Source: Cristatella mucedo
Taxonomy: Eukaryota; Bryozoa; Phylactolaemata; Cristatellidae
Assembly (NCBI GenBank): GCA_009760855.2
Contig: WPIO01000258.1
Span: 64,001-128,000, forward strand
Reading direction: 5' to 3'
DNA length: 64,000 bases
Under the pieces are notes generated by a model. The model searched no databases and was not told the DNA's origin. It was given only the letters and a program-made list of their open reading frames with translations. A program made the translations under genes and the position numbers. This document shows, piece by piece, positions 32,641-44,880 of this stretch (position 1 is its first letter; each line of letters begins with the position of its first letter).

Positions 32641-32954
32641 CGGTCAATATCTAGCCTGTGAGACACTAGATTTCGCATTTAGATTCGATAGACCTCTTAT
32701 AGTGTTTCCTCTATCATTAATTAGGCGGGGTTCTGCTTCATTTATTTGGCGGGTATCTGCAGCAGCCGATTGCCAGACGAGCTTAGTCCAGCGCCCAGTT
32801 TCCTCAGACTCGATTAAACTGACACTACATCTCTGAGATCTGATCATTCTTCTCGGCGGTTGGGGTCTCGCTGGCAAGGTTGGACCAGGATTTGCCCGTT
32901 TTCCCTATCCATAGCCCAAAGCCTGACTTCGCCGTTCATTTTTACCACACCAAA

Positions 32955-33056
32955 CATTTGGAAATGCTTTATATGCAGCATCTTCAAAGTGCCTAGAGAG
33001 AGAGATTCAGCTCTCCGATTGTGCCATACAAATATATTTTTTATTATTATTATTCA
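32955..33056 (+). mobile_element. LINE-A/SINE-A type 3' tail
   Basis: AAAGTGCCTAGAGAGAGAGA, TTCAGCTCTCCGATTGTGCC and TTATTATTATTATT form the shared 3' tail. No body is recognised to the left. Confidence 0.7.
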
Positions 33057-34280
33057 TGCAGAGAAACGCCTGTGCCTATCAGCTAAACAGGACTGTAAGG
33101 AACTTTATTGAGTCGTGTAGCGGGCAAGGTTTGGCTTCGTGACTTTCGAAAGGAATAAAAACGGCGATGCTCCTCATAAATCATCACAGTTAATTCGACG
33201 GCGCTCTGATAATTGCACATTTCACAATTTTACAGTTCTGTTGAAGTCTCGGGCGCTTTTGTTTCTAATTGCCATCTCTTTACTTTGAAGATAGTGAAGG
33301 CAGCATTCTAATATCTTCGGTATATCGCTTTTGGCTTTCGTTTCCTGATGGCAGCCTTAACTTCAGATAATTTACGTCATTATTTTAATACAACTCAGAG
33401 TGGAAGGCTGGAGTAAATTTTAATGTTTAATTTTCCTAAAAACGTGTCCTCATTCCTACTAGCATTCTTCATGTTAATTGGTTTTCTAATATCTCAGAGA
33501 TAGTTTACATGTTATTATTATTGCAGGTGGGTAAGAAATGCCTAATTCAAGGATGAAGAATGCTTAAAATCTGAGTTAGTAATGAAGGTTTTGATTTTGG
33601 GCGAGTTAGTAGCTCTATCTGAATAGACGCCTCGGGGCAAGACAGTTACTTAATAGGATTTTCTTCGATTCTTATCAGCGAAAGGCCAATTCCAGCTTCA
33701 CACTGCCTACAGTTACTTCTCTAAACAAGGGGTCACTCAGCAATGTCAACTCTCGACGAGCCAGTCAGGCCGGTGTCCCTCATGCAATATGCTGGTGATT
33801 CCCCATGCATCGATACTGGATGGTCAGGCTGTTCACAGATTAAGGCTTGAAGTCTAAGCGTATATCTACATAATGTGTGCTGAGCTAATGTGATAATGTG
33901 ATAGTTTCTCGCCTCCCGACACAGAGCACGCCACGTGTGTTCCATGTGAGTTGCAGAATTCTATTCCGAAAACTGAAGTTCTTGCGAACATTGCACACGG
34001 AAACCGAAACAGCTAAGACCTTTTTAAAGCTTATCTGTTTTTTGTGTGACCGTAATGCGCAAAAAATTACGTTGCTGTGGGGATCTAAACGCTTGTCGCT
34101 ACGGGCTGCTGGGTCTGCAATGCCGGCGGCAGCATTAGACATGCCGGCGGCGTCGCTAGGTACGCCGGCTACTAGTAACCTGTACATCCGTTATGAGGGT
34201 GCTTACCTATTATCGCTTCTTTATTTTTGTTCAAATGCATTCCTAGATGTTAGTGCTGTTGCTAAGATCCGTGATTTATG
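33057..34280. other. Intergenic sequence, no recognised gene
   Basis: No convincing coding frame. Near 34.12-34.17 kb the phrase GCCGGCGGC recurs with TACGCCGGC nearby, a small GC-rich imperfect repeat of unknown meaning. Confidence 0.35.
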
Positions 34281-34284
34281 CATC

Positions 34285-37200
34285 AACAAAAGCACAGCAC
34301 CCTGGAGCCTTAGCCGGGCCGGTCGCAAACTGAGACGTTTGACGGGATCTGCCATTGATTACCTGCTCGTTTGTTATTCCTAGCAACGTTTCGAACCGCT
34401 TAGCGCATTCTTCCTCAAGCGTACTGTGAATCTCTAACTTGGTGACCATCAAACCTGTTGTAACTCAGGCTACCTAACTTATCTCTTGTCTGAGAAAACT
34501 CAAGGTCAACGTGCAATAATCTCCTTGTAATAAGTGACCTTACTCCTGAAAAAGGTCTTAGGATGCTCGCCTTGACTGAAACTTGGCTAAAATTGGTAAA
34601 CTGCCCGACAACTTTAGACGAATTATCGACTGGTTTCTCCTTCCTTCACATCCCTGGATCAATCAAAACTGGAGGTAGAGTCACCATTATCATAAGATCG
34701 AACTACGACTTCAAGCCGTTCAGGGTACCCTGAAAGCAGTCTTTTGAATCTGTTGTCTTGATTTTATCCGACAGGAAGCTACCAATTTTGGTGGTAGTCT
34801 ATCGCCCACCAGGTACCAAATAATTGTTTATCTCAGATTTCTCTGATCTCATTTCGATTATGTGTCAAAATAATCAAGATTTCATCATCATAGGAATTCA
34901 ACATTCACTTTGATAACTTGTCTGACGCCTTCAGCACTAAATTGTGTACGTTGACTGATTCTTTGTCTCTCGTGTCTCATGCGCACGGCCCTACTCACAT
35001 CAAAGGTCACATATTCGACTAAATTTTCTCATACAACTGCACTTTGTCACCACTAATCATTAACAAATCCTCCTTATCTGACGACATGCAGATCTCATTA
35101 AGTCTGTAATGGGTCCCCTCCTCTTCCTCCTCAAAAGACACCTATGAATCGTGAAACATCAAGACCCTTGACATTGCTGCTGCCCCTGCAAGAATGTCTA
35201 CTCTGCCTCTGGCAGATTGCTAAACCACTAGTTGATATGCTCGACAATTTGGCACCTCTGACTAAGCTCACTGTGCGCCCTCTCCCATATGGTCAATGGT
35301 TTACCACAGACAATAAGCTAGCTACGTATACAAAACCCACGCTTGACAAAGCATACAAAAGATTACAACTGACAGTCCATCGATAGGCATGCAAGGACTA
35401 CTGTATATCGTACCAATCAATTTTAGCAAAGGCTAGATCTAGCTTTTATACAAAAACATTAAAGAATCACAGAGGCACAATAAAACAATGCTGAGGTCGA
35501 CGATCAAACATACCCTTAAGCGTGCCCTTGGTCAGTTTCTTACCTTACTTATCCCTGTGATGATCTGACTGATCGCTTCTCTCGATTCTGTGTCAACAAG
35601 ATAAACGAAATTGGGGAGTCCATGCCTGAGATGGCAGCATCGCCCTTGGTATCCTGTCCCTCAATTCCGTGAAGCACCTCAATGTCTACGTTCAAGGAGG
35701 TCACCAGTGACCTCGTTCTGAAGTTTGTATACCAATCAAAAGTTCATATCGCAATCAAAGAAGGCAACTAGTCCCCTGGACACTATTCTCACTGTCCTGA
35801 TGCTACGATGCAATGATCTGCTGCTGCTACAAGTAACCAACATCATTACTACGTCCTTAGCCTCAGGTCATGTTCTGGCACCTTTCAAAAAGGCTGTAGT
35901 AATGCCACTACTCAAGACAGCAACACTAGACCATTAGAACTTGAGCAAGTTCTGTTTAGTCTCATTTCTGTGGTTGCTATCAACGACTCTGGAACGAGTA
36001 GTAGCATACGAGCTGAACTCATGAATTGAAACTTTAAACCTTGGTAGTAAGTTTCGGTCTGGTTTTAGAGCTAATCACTCTAGAGAGTCAGCATTGCTTT
36101 GGATCTATAACGACCAACTTAACAATGCAGACTTGGGTAGAGTATCTCAGCTTGTTTTGCACAATCTTCCGGCAACTTTTGATACTATTGATTACCAAGT
36201 CCGTCTTAAGCATCTCTCATCTCGCGTATGCATAACTGATACTGCCGTGTAACGGTTCAAGTTCTCACTCAGTGGGGGGCAGTAAGTATTGATGTGAAAG
36301 ACAAGGAAGGGTCATCTGAGGAATATGCGGTAGCTCGTACGCCCCGTGCTCTGTAATGTAATGTAATGTGATGTAATGTAATGTAATGTATCTCCGCCAG
36401 TAACTCCACAAAGTCATAAAGACCATGTGGGTGTTACGCAGGAGAGTTTTGTATAGCGCACTCACAGCCTAAGCGGCTTTCGGTACGCATTCGGTAGCCA
36501 ACAGACTTCGTCTCTGTCCGATTCTGTTCACGGTTAGTATTCTCAATCTGCAGATATGATTGTTAGGCACAATCTAGGCTTTCACTCACATGCAGAAAAC
36601 ACTCTGTTATACCTTTGCTTTGATCCTCCCAGCCCCAAGCACGTCGAATTATATGAGCTACTTTGCAGCATGTGTCAATTGCATCCACCCATGGATGGCT
36701 GAGAACATTCTTAAATTGAATTATCATAAAACCAACCTCATAGCTACGGGCAAACCAAGTGTGACTCGGAAATTGAAAAGGTTAAAGATCACACTCTGCT
36801 CTGTCAAGGTATGTCCTGTTGAATCTGTACACAAACTAGGTGACATATTCTGTACTGACCGTTCATTAGACGACCATATCAGCTCCACTCATCCATCCCA
36901 CTCCATCAGTCTGCCTACTTTTAGCTACATAACGTTGCTAAAACTCGGGCTTGTTTAGACAGAGACACCAAATCTGAATGGCTCCGTGCATTTGTGACAT
37001 CCAGTCTTGGCTTTTGTAACTCACTGCTTGCTAACCTAGCGGCCCGTGCAGCCAGCCGCTTACAGATTGTGCAAAACTCTGCATCTGTACTTTGTCTGTC
37101 GTGAACGTCGCAGTTGCCACATCACAACACTTCTCGCCGACCTGCACTGGCTCCCAGTCAAGCAACGCATCGACTTCAAGGTTTTGTCACTCACTTGTAG

Positions 37201-37540
37201 GTCTCTTCATTCTTTGGCTCCAGCCTACCTATCAGATCTACTGCCCCGCCAGGCTAAGCGTCATACTACCAGCTTTTCGGAATCTAATTGTTTACCTATA
37301 CCTCGTACTAACCTCAAATCCTTTAGAGACCATGCCTTTTGTTGATATGCTCCTAAAGCCTGGACCTCACTCCCGACTTGCCTCATGACATCCTCTGAGT
37401 TGACCACATTTATTAAGAAATTAAAAATGCACCTCTTTATGATAGCATTTAGTTGGATCCTGCGATTCCTCCTTTGTGTGCCTATGCGTGCTGACACTGT
37501 GCATGCTGCTACAAACTACTACACTTGCATGCTGACCCTG
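34285..37540 (+). mobile_element. Near full-length LINE-A copy with a nested LINE-B
   Basis: About 3.1 kb of LINE-A once the insertion is removed. The 5' region runs 34285-34500. Endonuclease remains follow at 34.5-35.1 kb, the linker and pre-RT region at 35.14-35.7 kb, RT pieces at 35.7-36.35 kb and 36.52-36.9 kb, and the C-terminus at 37.05-37.4 kb (HWLPVKQRIDFKVLSLT). The 3' UTR fades near 37.54 kb. The copy is interrupted at 36354-36511 by antisense LINE-B. Stops and frameshifts show it is inactive. The size fits a single-ORF CR1-like element lacking part of its 3' end. Confidence 0.85.
36354..36511 (-). mobile_element. Nested LINE-B 3' end inside LINE-A, with CTCTG duplication
   Basis: The plus strand shows TAATG units (the inverted tail), then the inverted LINE-B 3' UTR (CAGTAACTCCACAAAGTCAT) and coding end to CAGACTTCGTCT. 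CTCTG occurs on both sides (36349-36353 and 36512-36516). Removing the insert plus one CTCTG restores GTGCTCTGTCCG, which aligns with GTGCTAGGTCCG at the GSVLGP motif of the 27.8 kb copy. Confidence 0.85.
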
Positions 37541-37900
37541 ATTTTTGGCCCGGCTCATCTATAACAGTCGACAACGGCTCTGCGGATTTCACACTTTTAA
37601 CTACTAGTGGCACCGGAGCTGCGTCCGTGCAGCCTCTGCCGTGAAGAATCAACTAGGTGAGTCTACCTCAGCCTCCTTGTCTATTTGGACAGCATGTAGA
37701 AAGCATCAAGTAGCAATCAGAGCTCGCACGGCTCGGAGTTGCTCTACAAAATGAATTCTTTGCCGAACCTATTCGAGCCCTGCATCTTGGAATACTTTAC
37801 GTCAATCTTTACCTATCGAAAAGATCTGGGTGCCCTCCAAAGCCTCTCTTCAGCTAAGCAAATGCGACTTTCAAGTTTGCTATCCTTGACGTCAACTTTA
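37541..37900. other. Intergenic spacer, nothing recognised
   Basis: No repeat or coding signal recognised; an open frame at 37739-37945 has no domain. Confidence 0.35.
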
Positions 37901-37924
37901 CTTGGTTCGCCTTCAAAGATAGGC

Positions 37925-38095
37925 CTGGTCTTAGCCCTGGGGTAAGGTGCTCGCGCTTAAATACCTTGGGGATGGCTTCGAGTCATACAGTGGGCAATCA
38001 TGGGAGTGACTAATGCAAGTGGTGGTGATAGCCGTTAAGGCTCTTTTGAGGCCATATGAATGGATGAGCCTGTAAAATCAGCTAGCCTACCTATG
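37925..38095 (+). mobile_element. SINE-B copy
   Basis: AAGGTGCTCGCGC head and GGCTTCGAGTC B-box remnant, then the body GCAAGTGGTGGTGATAGCCG and the end phrase AAAATCAGCTAGCC. Shares the body with 38.5, 39.2, 44.7 and 54.9 kb. Confidence 0.65.
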
Positions 38096-38494
38096 AGATG
38101 TAGGTGTAGCGTCTCTTGTTGTAGCTTCTCTTGTTGGTTTGCTCTTTACAAAGGAATATGAACCTAGTCATACTGTAAAAAAACTGCACCCTTCCCTACA
38201 TTAAGGCACCATCTACGCTCCTCAAACGATCTCCGAGGACGGACTTGGGCTTTGCGGTACTTCCGGAAAGTTATAGGAATGTCTGGAATTTACTGTGACC
38301 CACTGCTATGTATTTGCGGTGCTTTGAATATAGGCCAGGAAGAGCTAGATGCTCAATTCAAATTAGAAGACAAACGACCGCAAATGTCGCTCATTTCAAT
38401 TGGTCGAATAGCTAGGTAACATGCAATAGATTTGTATGCTAGTTCCTGAGCCTGCACTTGACGGCTGGACGTAGAGACTTGCTGCTTTAGGCCT

Positions 38495-38665
38495 TAGCCC
38501 AGGAATAAGGTGCTCGAACTAACAACTCAAGTCTTGAGTTCAAGTCTTGCAGTAAGAAATTATTTAGTGCCCACTGCAAGAGGGAGTGTTTGCTACTAAT
38601 GTCCTTCTGCCATAATAATAAAACTGAGGTTAATGAATCAGCTGAGGTTTACTTTTTTACTTTTT
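38495..38665 (+). mobile_element. SINE-B copy
   Basis: AATAAGGTGCTCGAACTAAC head, B-box-like GAGTTCAAGTCTT, then AGTGCCCACTGCAAGAGGGA and the end phrase GAATCAGCTGAGG. Confidence 0.65.
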
Positions 38666-39164
38666 CCTACCAAAATGGAGAATGCCTTTAGAATGGTAAT
38701 CCTGGAATCCTTGGGCAGCCTGCAATTACTGGCAAGTTCCTTAACTAGTTATGCCCTACCACAAGTTTTCTGACTACGCCTCTTCTGTTCACCGGAACTG
38801 GACGGCAGTGCATAGTTACACCGCCGGCCGAGATGTCGCCTGGTTTCAGTTGTGGTGCTTTTTAGGCAAACAAAAATTGAGGTTTATAGGTGTGCCCTTG
38901 TATTTCAACTGTATGTAGAAAGCATAAATTAGGATCAATCAAATAGGAGGGATAGAGAGACTTATGAAAGAGAGGGTGAACATTAGCTTGAAGTTGAAGA
39001 GCTTGGCTCGTTCATCGGAGGTTACATTAAGCGTTCAATGTGGCAACGTGGCCTGTTACGGGCTGCTACAAATACAAGTATGGGTGCGTTCAGCATGTAT
39101 AAATATAACGTGTGCGCACACTATACAACATAAATTTACTCACGAGTGATAGGAAGGTAGCCAC

Positions 39165-39335
39165 AGGTGTTAGCCTAGAAGTAATGCGCTTACTGTCCGA
39201 AGCCCAGCTCGTGAGTTTGAGCCTGGCTATGAGACCTTTCTTTATTGGGCACTGCAAGTGGTGGTGAAAACAGTCAATGCTCTTCTGCCGCTATGCAAAT
39301 GAAGACGTTGAATCAGCTAACCTTATTATAAGAGA
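39165..39335 (+). mobile_element. SINE-B copy
   Basis: GCCTAGAAGTAATGCGCTTA head, B-box-like GTGAGTTTGAGCCTG, body GGGCACTGCAAGTGGTGGTG and TGCTCTTCTGCCGCTATGCA, end phrase GAATCAGCTAACC. The three SINE-B copies at 37.9-39.3 kb share one orientation. Confidence 0.7.
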
Positions 39336-40190
39336 ATTCGCTGTATTCCCTTTCATAAAAAGAAATTGAAATGTGCACTGAGAAATCGAGCTACTTGTAG
39401 AAAAGCTTACCTTACAGCTAAATAATGATGTGTGTGTCCGCGGAAGCTCATCGATCGCACCACGTCTCTAAACTTAAAGACTTGGCTCAGATGTGAGTGG
39501 TAGGTCACAACTTGTCTTGATGCTATTTCGTGACAGTGCACAATCGCTTCAATGTTGTACGTGTAACTTCGGCACCTTCGTTGATGGTTGGCTGCATATC
39601 GGACAAAATAGCTTTGCTTTCCGTTATCAGGCATCCTGGGGACTTGTCGAAACCTTTAGGCCAACTAGTCGGTGGGCAGCAATTTCATTTTAGCCGGCCA
39701 TAGGCAGGACGATCCGACAGTCCAATAGAAAGAATAGCATGGAGGATCGCATCTGCCTCGTATGCAAACCAGAAACTTGCAGAGTATACAGCCAGTAACA
39801 ATGTCAAGTTAATTAGTGGTAGCCCAATCAGAGTGGCAGTTTAGAGATCGATTGAAAGGCTTTAGAATAATCGGATTATCAAACCAGCATGCCTTAATTT
39901 CGTATTGGAAAGCATAAGTCATGTGACGTTGGATGCTGGCCTTGATCGGGCGGACTGCTACTAAGGCTTCGGGAAGACACTGCCAGGGCTAGGCCTTACT
40001 TAAACCGATTTGTAGGGGCGTACCGGATGCCTAGACTGTTCGACACGCCCCCTCGCTCTTTCAGGGATTAGATGACACAGGAAGGATCCCAATTCAGGAA
40101 TAAATTTTCCGTATGCATCTAAGCCTAAGCAGCTTAATCTATGCACGTTTTTGCTAACAGACTTTTATACACTTAAAAAAGAGTAAATGT
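39336..40190. other. Intergenic sequence, nothing recognised
   Basis: Mixed composition, no convincing coding frame or repeat. Confidence 0.35.
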
Positions 40191-40199
40191 GAGGCATGC

Positions 40200-41300
40200 C
40201 TGAATTATGAGAGTAGTCAGGGTAGTGAAAATCGTGGAAGTAGCAGCTCAGGACGGCCGACAAGAAGAGGATGTGCCAAACTCAGCAGCAGGAGAGTAGA
40301 TGTCATTGTGTACGAATGTGGAAGTGAGTTCCACAGTCTAGAGCACTGAACAGCTAAATCTTCTGTTTCCAACGATTTTTAGGCGTAGGAATGGAGATTT
40401 ATTTTCCAGAGAGGGCATGGTGAGGCTGAAACTGGTTAATGAGTTCAGCTAGATATGGAGCAAAGCCATGGTGGCGCTTGTGGTTTAGCGTTAGAACTTT
40501 ACTCTGTATTATTTGATCAACCAGGAGCCGTTGTAAATCCTTCACTTCAAGGAACGTGTGGCAAAACATTCATGATTTATTAACTAGCTTTGTAGCCATA
40601 GTAATCACTAACTGTAATAGCCTAATTGCTTTTTCGGTGGCCCATCCTAAACGAAATTCCAATAATCTAGCCGAAACATAGTCAGGGATCTAGCTTATAA
40701 GCCACCAAGTTTGACAGTAATGGTTTGCTATGGAGTCAGTCTTCCGAATTAAACTTGCAAAATCTAGGAAGTTTTCAAACAGGACACTTAAATCCCTAGC
40801 ACATTGGGAAGCCTGCACAAAAGCAGCACCTAGTAGTAGAGCTAAGTCTTTTAGTCCGGCCACATGCATGGGGTGTCCTGTGATTAGCAGGTCCGCTTTA
40901 TTGTCAATTAGCTTTAAACGTTTCTTACATCCGGGATCGAATTTCTTTAAGGAAGCATTCAGCTTACCAGTCAATTGAGAATGAAAATAAATTTAAGGAA
41001 AAATACTGCTAACTAATCTCACCTTAGAAGTGATAGTGACTCGGGTTCTTTCTTCAGAGATATAGAATAAAAGGAGAGCTGCCAAGGACCGAGAACAAAC
41101 CATTGTCGGACTCAGCAAATTACCTTTCAGATGGATGAGACTTGACCACCACGCATCACAAATAGAACAGCACTGTAAAAATGTGGTTTCAACCATGCCA
41201 TTGTTTCGTCTACCAGACCGATCTTTGTACTGACATGCTCAAGTAGAAAATCGTGCTCAATAGTGTTGAACGCAGTTGAACGTTGAACACTTTTGATAGA
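40200..41300 (-). mobile_element. LINE-B copy, RT to C-terminal part, degraded
   Basis: Minus frame 40690-40974 has ADLLITGHPMHVAGLKDLAL and ASQCARDLSVLFENFLDF, equivalent to the NLGVVFDSCLNF segment of other LINE-B copies. The flanking 40.32-40.55 kb stretch (GTGAGTTCCACAGTCTAGAG, GAACTTTACTCTGTATTATT) is the inverted C-terminal part. RT remains continue to about 41.3 kb (TCTATCAAAAGTG type of catalytic-domain text). Inactive. Confidence 0.72.
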
Positions 41301-41857
41301 TCGAGCAGGATTAGGCAGTGGCAGGTAATTTCCAGCATTTTTTTAAACACTAGGAATTCATTCGTTTTCCCCGGATCTGGTTCATTAGTAATTCAATACT
41401 TTTACACTTTGGCGTCCATCAATTTTTATAGCACCTGTACTAAAAACTGGCATTTAAATCCGATTCAGACGGACCTATATCAAGAGAGCCAATAAATGAA
41501 ATATGTCGTCCTATCAGAGCCTGAGACGTGAGAAGGCCGTTGATTTGAAGTGTGACATAAGGCTAGTAGTGACATTCGTCATTGGCTATGGAAGTAAAAC
41601 CTTTAAGAAGCTACTTATTGCAACCACGATATTGCCATAAAAGTCTCCGTAAAATCTTACAAAATCGGTGAGCCTCACAGCATTTTGAAATAAGTACGAT
41701 AGAGTTATACTGCTTGGCAAGACTCCGCCTTCCACGACAATCTGTGCCAGCAGGTCAACGTATTAGCCCTTACTAGTACATCTATACTCACCCCAACGGA
41801 TAGAGATCACTACAAGCTGAAGCTGCCACTTCACTGAAGAAGAGTACAACTTTATTT

Positions 41858-41942
41858 GCAGGAAATGTAAAGCGCCTAGAAAGAGATTGACTGATCTGAG
41901 GGCGTTTTTTCTAGTGCATTACCATTATTTTTATAATTAATT
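41858..41942 (+). mobile_element. LINE-A 3' tail fragment
   Basis: TTTGCAGGAAATGTAAAGCG with CCTAGAAAGAGATTGACTGA and a decayed ATT tail. No body to the left was recognised. Confidence 0.75.
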
Positions 41943-42269
41943 GTCGGAAATCAGTTAACAAGAGAATGCTGTGATATGCATTCGGACAAAGGATCATTTA
42001 TGGTACCCACGCGATTATGTGCCTTGGGAAAGGTGTCTAGAATCACTTGAAACCTTTGGAATACTAACTTTTTATATGGAGTACTGCTGCAAGTCGAAGT
42101 GCTGATGGCGCGTTCTCGAATTGGCTATCGACCGATTAGACACAGCCGAGACACTGGCGATGGCATGTCTCTGCTCAGCAACATATTTAATGGCGTAAAG
42201 TGCACCGACGTTTAAATCCAGTAACTTTCTTATAGGCTTCTTCCTGATCCTTGAGTAGGAGCCCGAAAG

Positions 42270-42336
42270 ATGAGAATCCTTGGAATCGTTGTCACATTTT
42301 TCTTCCTGGTACAAAAAGGACGAAGCCAACTGGGAT
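42270..42336 (+). CDS. Cont: Contactin exon 1: signal peptide
   Basis: ATG at 42270, then 21 codons: MRILGIVVTFFFLVQKGRSQ and LG. This is a typical signal peptide, with a basic Arg, a hydrophobic core (ILGIVVTFFFLV) and small or polar residues before a likely cleavage near GRSQ. The donor is GTAAGT at 42337 (phase 1). The phase matches the lectin exon at 45921. Bases upstream would be 5' UTR; no promoter was identified with confidence. Confidence 0.72.
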
Positions 42337-44690
42337 GTAAGTATATTGTGCTCTAATAGTAGAAATATTCATTTTCGGGTATTGCGTTTTTATAACTGTT
42401 CCTTAATATTTTGTTCCTCCTTTAGCTGGTTTGAAAGGTGTCATATGCTTCTTCTAAGGACGACTCACTAATTAGGCAACACTAGAGTAATGCTCTGTGT
42501 CGTACTAATGCCAAGTGCATGTTTTCTAGCATCTGACGACCTTCAGCCACTGAGATTCTCTAACATGAGCATGAATAAACGATGAGGTATTGCTAAATTG
42601 CTGTCTGATGACGCTTTGACAACATGATGCCGTATGTTACCAGTGACAACCATTTTGGAAATTTTTGGCGAAGAGGGGAGATTAGAACCCTAGCCAGGAT
42701 TTAGTATAAGTTTTACATATTCCTATCTCGTTTTTTCAAGAATCAGATCAATCTAAGCCTGTGTGACTACTAATTTCCATAAATTTGCCTGAATAGGATA
42801 TACCATGATGTTTTTAAGTATCAGCATTGGCACACCTAGCAACCGACCTTTCTGGGTACTTTATGTGAATTTCTCACGCCTGAAAATATTAATTATTTGG
42901 AGAACTCCTGGAATTCGCAAACATTTTGCAATTATTGTAGAGAATGCCGCTTTTAAACCACGTGAGTCAAAGTTCTTTACGACTTAAATGGCTATCCAAT
43001 GCTTGAGAAGCTCGTTTTCTAAATGGTACGTTAGGACAATAATTGTGAGGATCAACTTAGAGTGGGTGCAAACAGGCAACAAGCCCATCGCGTGTGCAGC
43101 ATCTGACTCAGTCGGTAATCTATTACTGCTAATAAATCTTTAATCCAACCCGTTGATCCATCACCTACCATCGGCTCGACTTCGAGTGCCCAGACGTGCG
43201 CTTCTAATCGCCGTATAAACTAGCTTATGTTTTACTAACTTCTGTAGAGTTGTCACATCTCAGTGTGACCTCGGGAGAGTGAATGGGGACCAGAGCATGG
43301 TAAGCAGGAGAGCAAGGTATCTAGTAGATTGTACTTTTAAGATTTTCATGCTCATCATTCCGACCGCTTCGATACTGCGTCTCGGGGGCATGCTAACTCG
43401 ACAGCAATCGCAATTGACCAGAACTGTCTATTCATCTTTTATTAGTTGAATTCCTGAGCTACGTGGGCACATAATTTCTGGCAATAGCCTTCGCTCTGCC
43501 GCCTGGGGACCCGACTGAAAGACTCCCTCGTGGCATGAGCTTTCCTAGTTTTACGACTGCTGTAAGTCCGTTCCACAAAAAAGATAACAATAATTAGAAG
43601 AATAATAGCTTAAAGTTTATATATATATCCGAAGGAGAATCAAATTTCCGCCTGGGAACATGATACTTGTGTAAATAGAAGCACGTCGATTCGTTGAAAC
43701 GTGTACTGCTTGAGAACCTTAGCATACAAAAAGCAATATGTCCCAATACCACAAAAATGGTCAATACTTTAAGAACTACGTTGCTCCAGCTTCTTTTTAT
43801 TTCTTCAAATCAAAAGATGGTGTGATTCGTTTCAGTATGTACTTAGTGTCATGCCCTTTCAGTTTATTAACCTAAAGCACGGTCTACATGATCTTTAAAG
43901 TTTGTCACGTGCACAACCTGACGAGACGGAAGCTAGAAGGGCGGGTGTTGTGATAGGATGCCACTGACCGATAGACCGGAGCAAGAGATTTAAGTGACCG
44001 AAGTACAAGCGCCAGAATCTCGTGAAGTCGACACGCTGCTTGGTGGACAATCAGTGAAGACCTGTGAGATTTTTGTTGTCACGTGGCAGCTGAGGAGCTT
44101 TGTTGACTGATTTGCCTTGCATTAACTGTAAGCGACCACTGGCATGGCAAAGGAAGACTGCTTACGATTAGTAGCAAGTGTTTCACTTACGACACTTGAA
44201 GTTGGCCCGGTGAACCAACCGTTTCACCTAGGCGTACGCATTTCATAGACATACCCCGAGGTCTTTCTCTGATTCAGTTACTTTTGGAAACGAAGCATCG
44301 TAGGCGACGATGCTCGCCGGAGAAACGCATCACGACGATCTTGCGAATTTAAAAATAAGAGATATCTTGGCCGTATGCCGTGCCACTCAATGCCGAAAAA
44401 GGATTTTGCATCAGCGAGCGAAAAACAATCGCTTAGCCACTTGCTTAGCAGTCTAGTGCTCAGCAGAGTGAAATTTTGAGCCTGCCGTTCATACAGTGTT
44501 CAACAAACGGCCATAAAGCTGCGTTTTGAAATCGCCACTTTCACGCTCGGTGAGCCTACTCCTGCTCGAGTACTGCTTGAATGAATGTGCACACTTATAA
44601 TAGCGAATGTTAGCATCATTATCTACTATTACGCCTGCTGTAGCTGACAGCCAGAAAGCGTATAAGCATGACTTACTTTGGCCCAGGCAC
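42337..44690. other. Contactin intron 1, left part; nothing else recognised
   Basis: No coding exon or assignable repeat between the signal-peptide exon and the SINE-B at 44.7 kb. Confidence 0.5.
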
Positions 44691-44699
44691 GTAAAGGAA

Positions 44700-44880
44700 A
44701 AAATACTAGCTGATTTGACAGCTTCTTTTAGTATAGCGACAGAAGAGTTGTTACGGCTATCAACACCGCTCGCAGCGGCGATAAAGAATCGCCCGCCACT
44801 GGATTAGAACCCACGACCTCGGTACCGAGGTCGTGAAAAGCAACCACCTTTTCTAGTGTGCTATCACGGCTCACCAGCAG
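44700..44880 (-). mobile_element. SINE-B copy with a perfect palindrome
   Basis: Read on the minus strand: GGTGAGCCGTGATAGCACAC head (A-box-like), B box in GTGGGTTCTAATCC (close to the pol III consensus GGTTCRANYCC), then the SINE-B body GGTGTTGATAGCCGTAACAA and the end phrase AAATCAGCTAGTA. It contains the palindrome at 44812-44835. It lies in contactin intron 1, antisense. Confidence 0.82.
44812..44835. repeat. 24 bp perfect palindrome in SINE-B
   Basis: CACGACCTCGGT is followed immediately by its exact reverse complement ACCGAGGTCGTG, with no loop. The other SINE-B copies have imperfect versions of this arm region. Confidence 0.9.

Noticed and set aside
44760-44880. tRNA gene
   Set aside because: A- and B-box-like motifs are present but no complete cloverleaf was drawn, and the same sequence recurs with a shared non-tRNA body, so it is a SINE.
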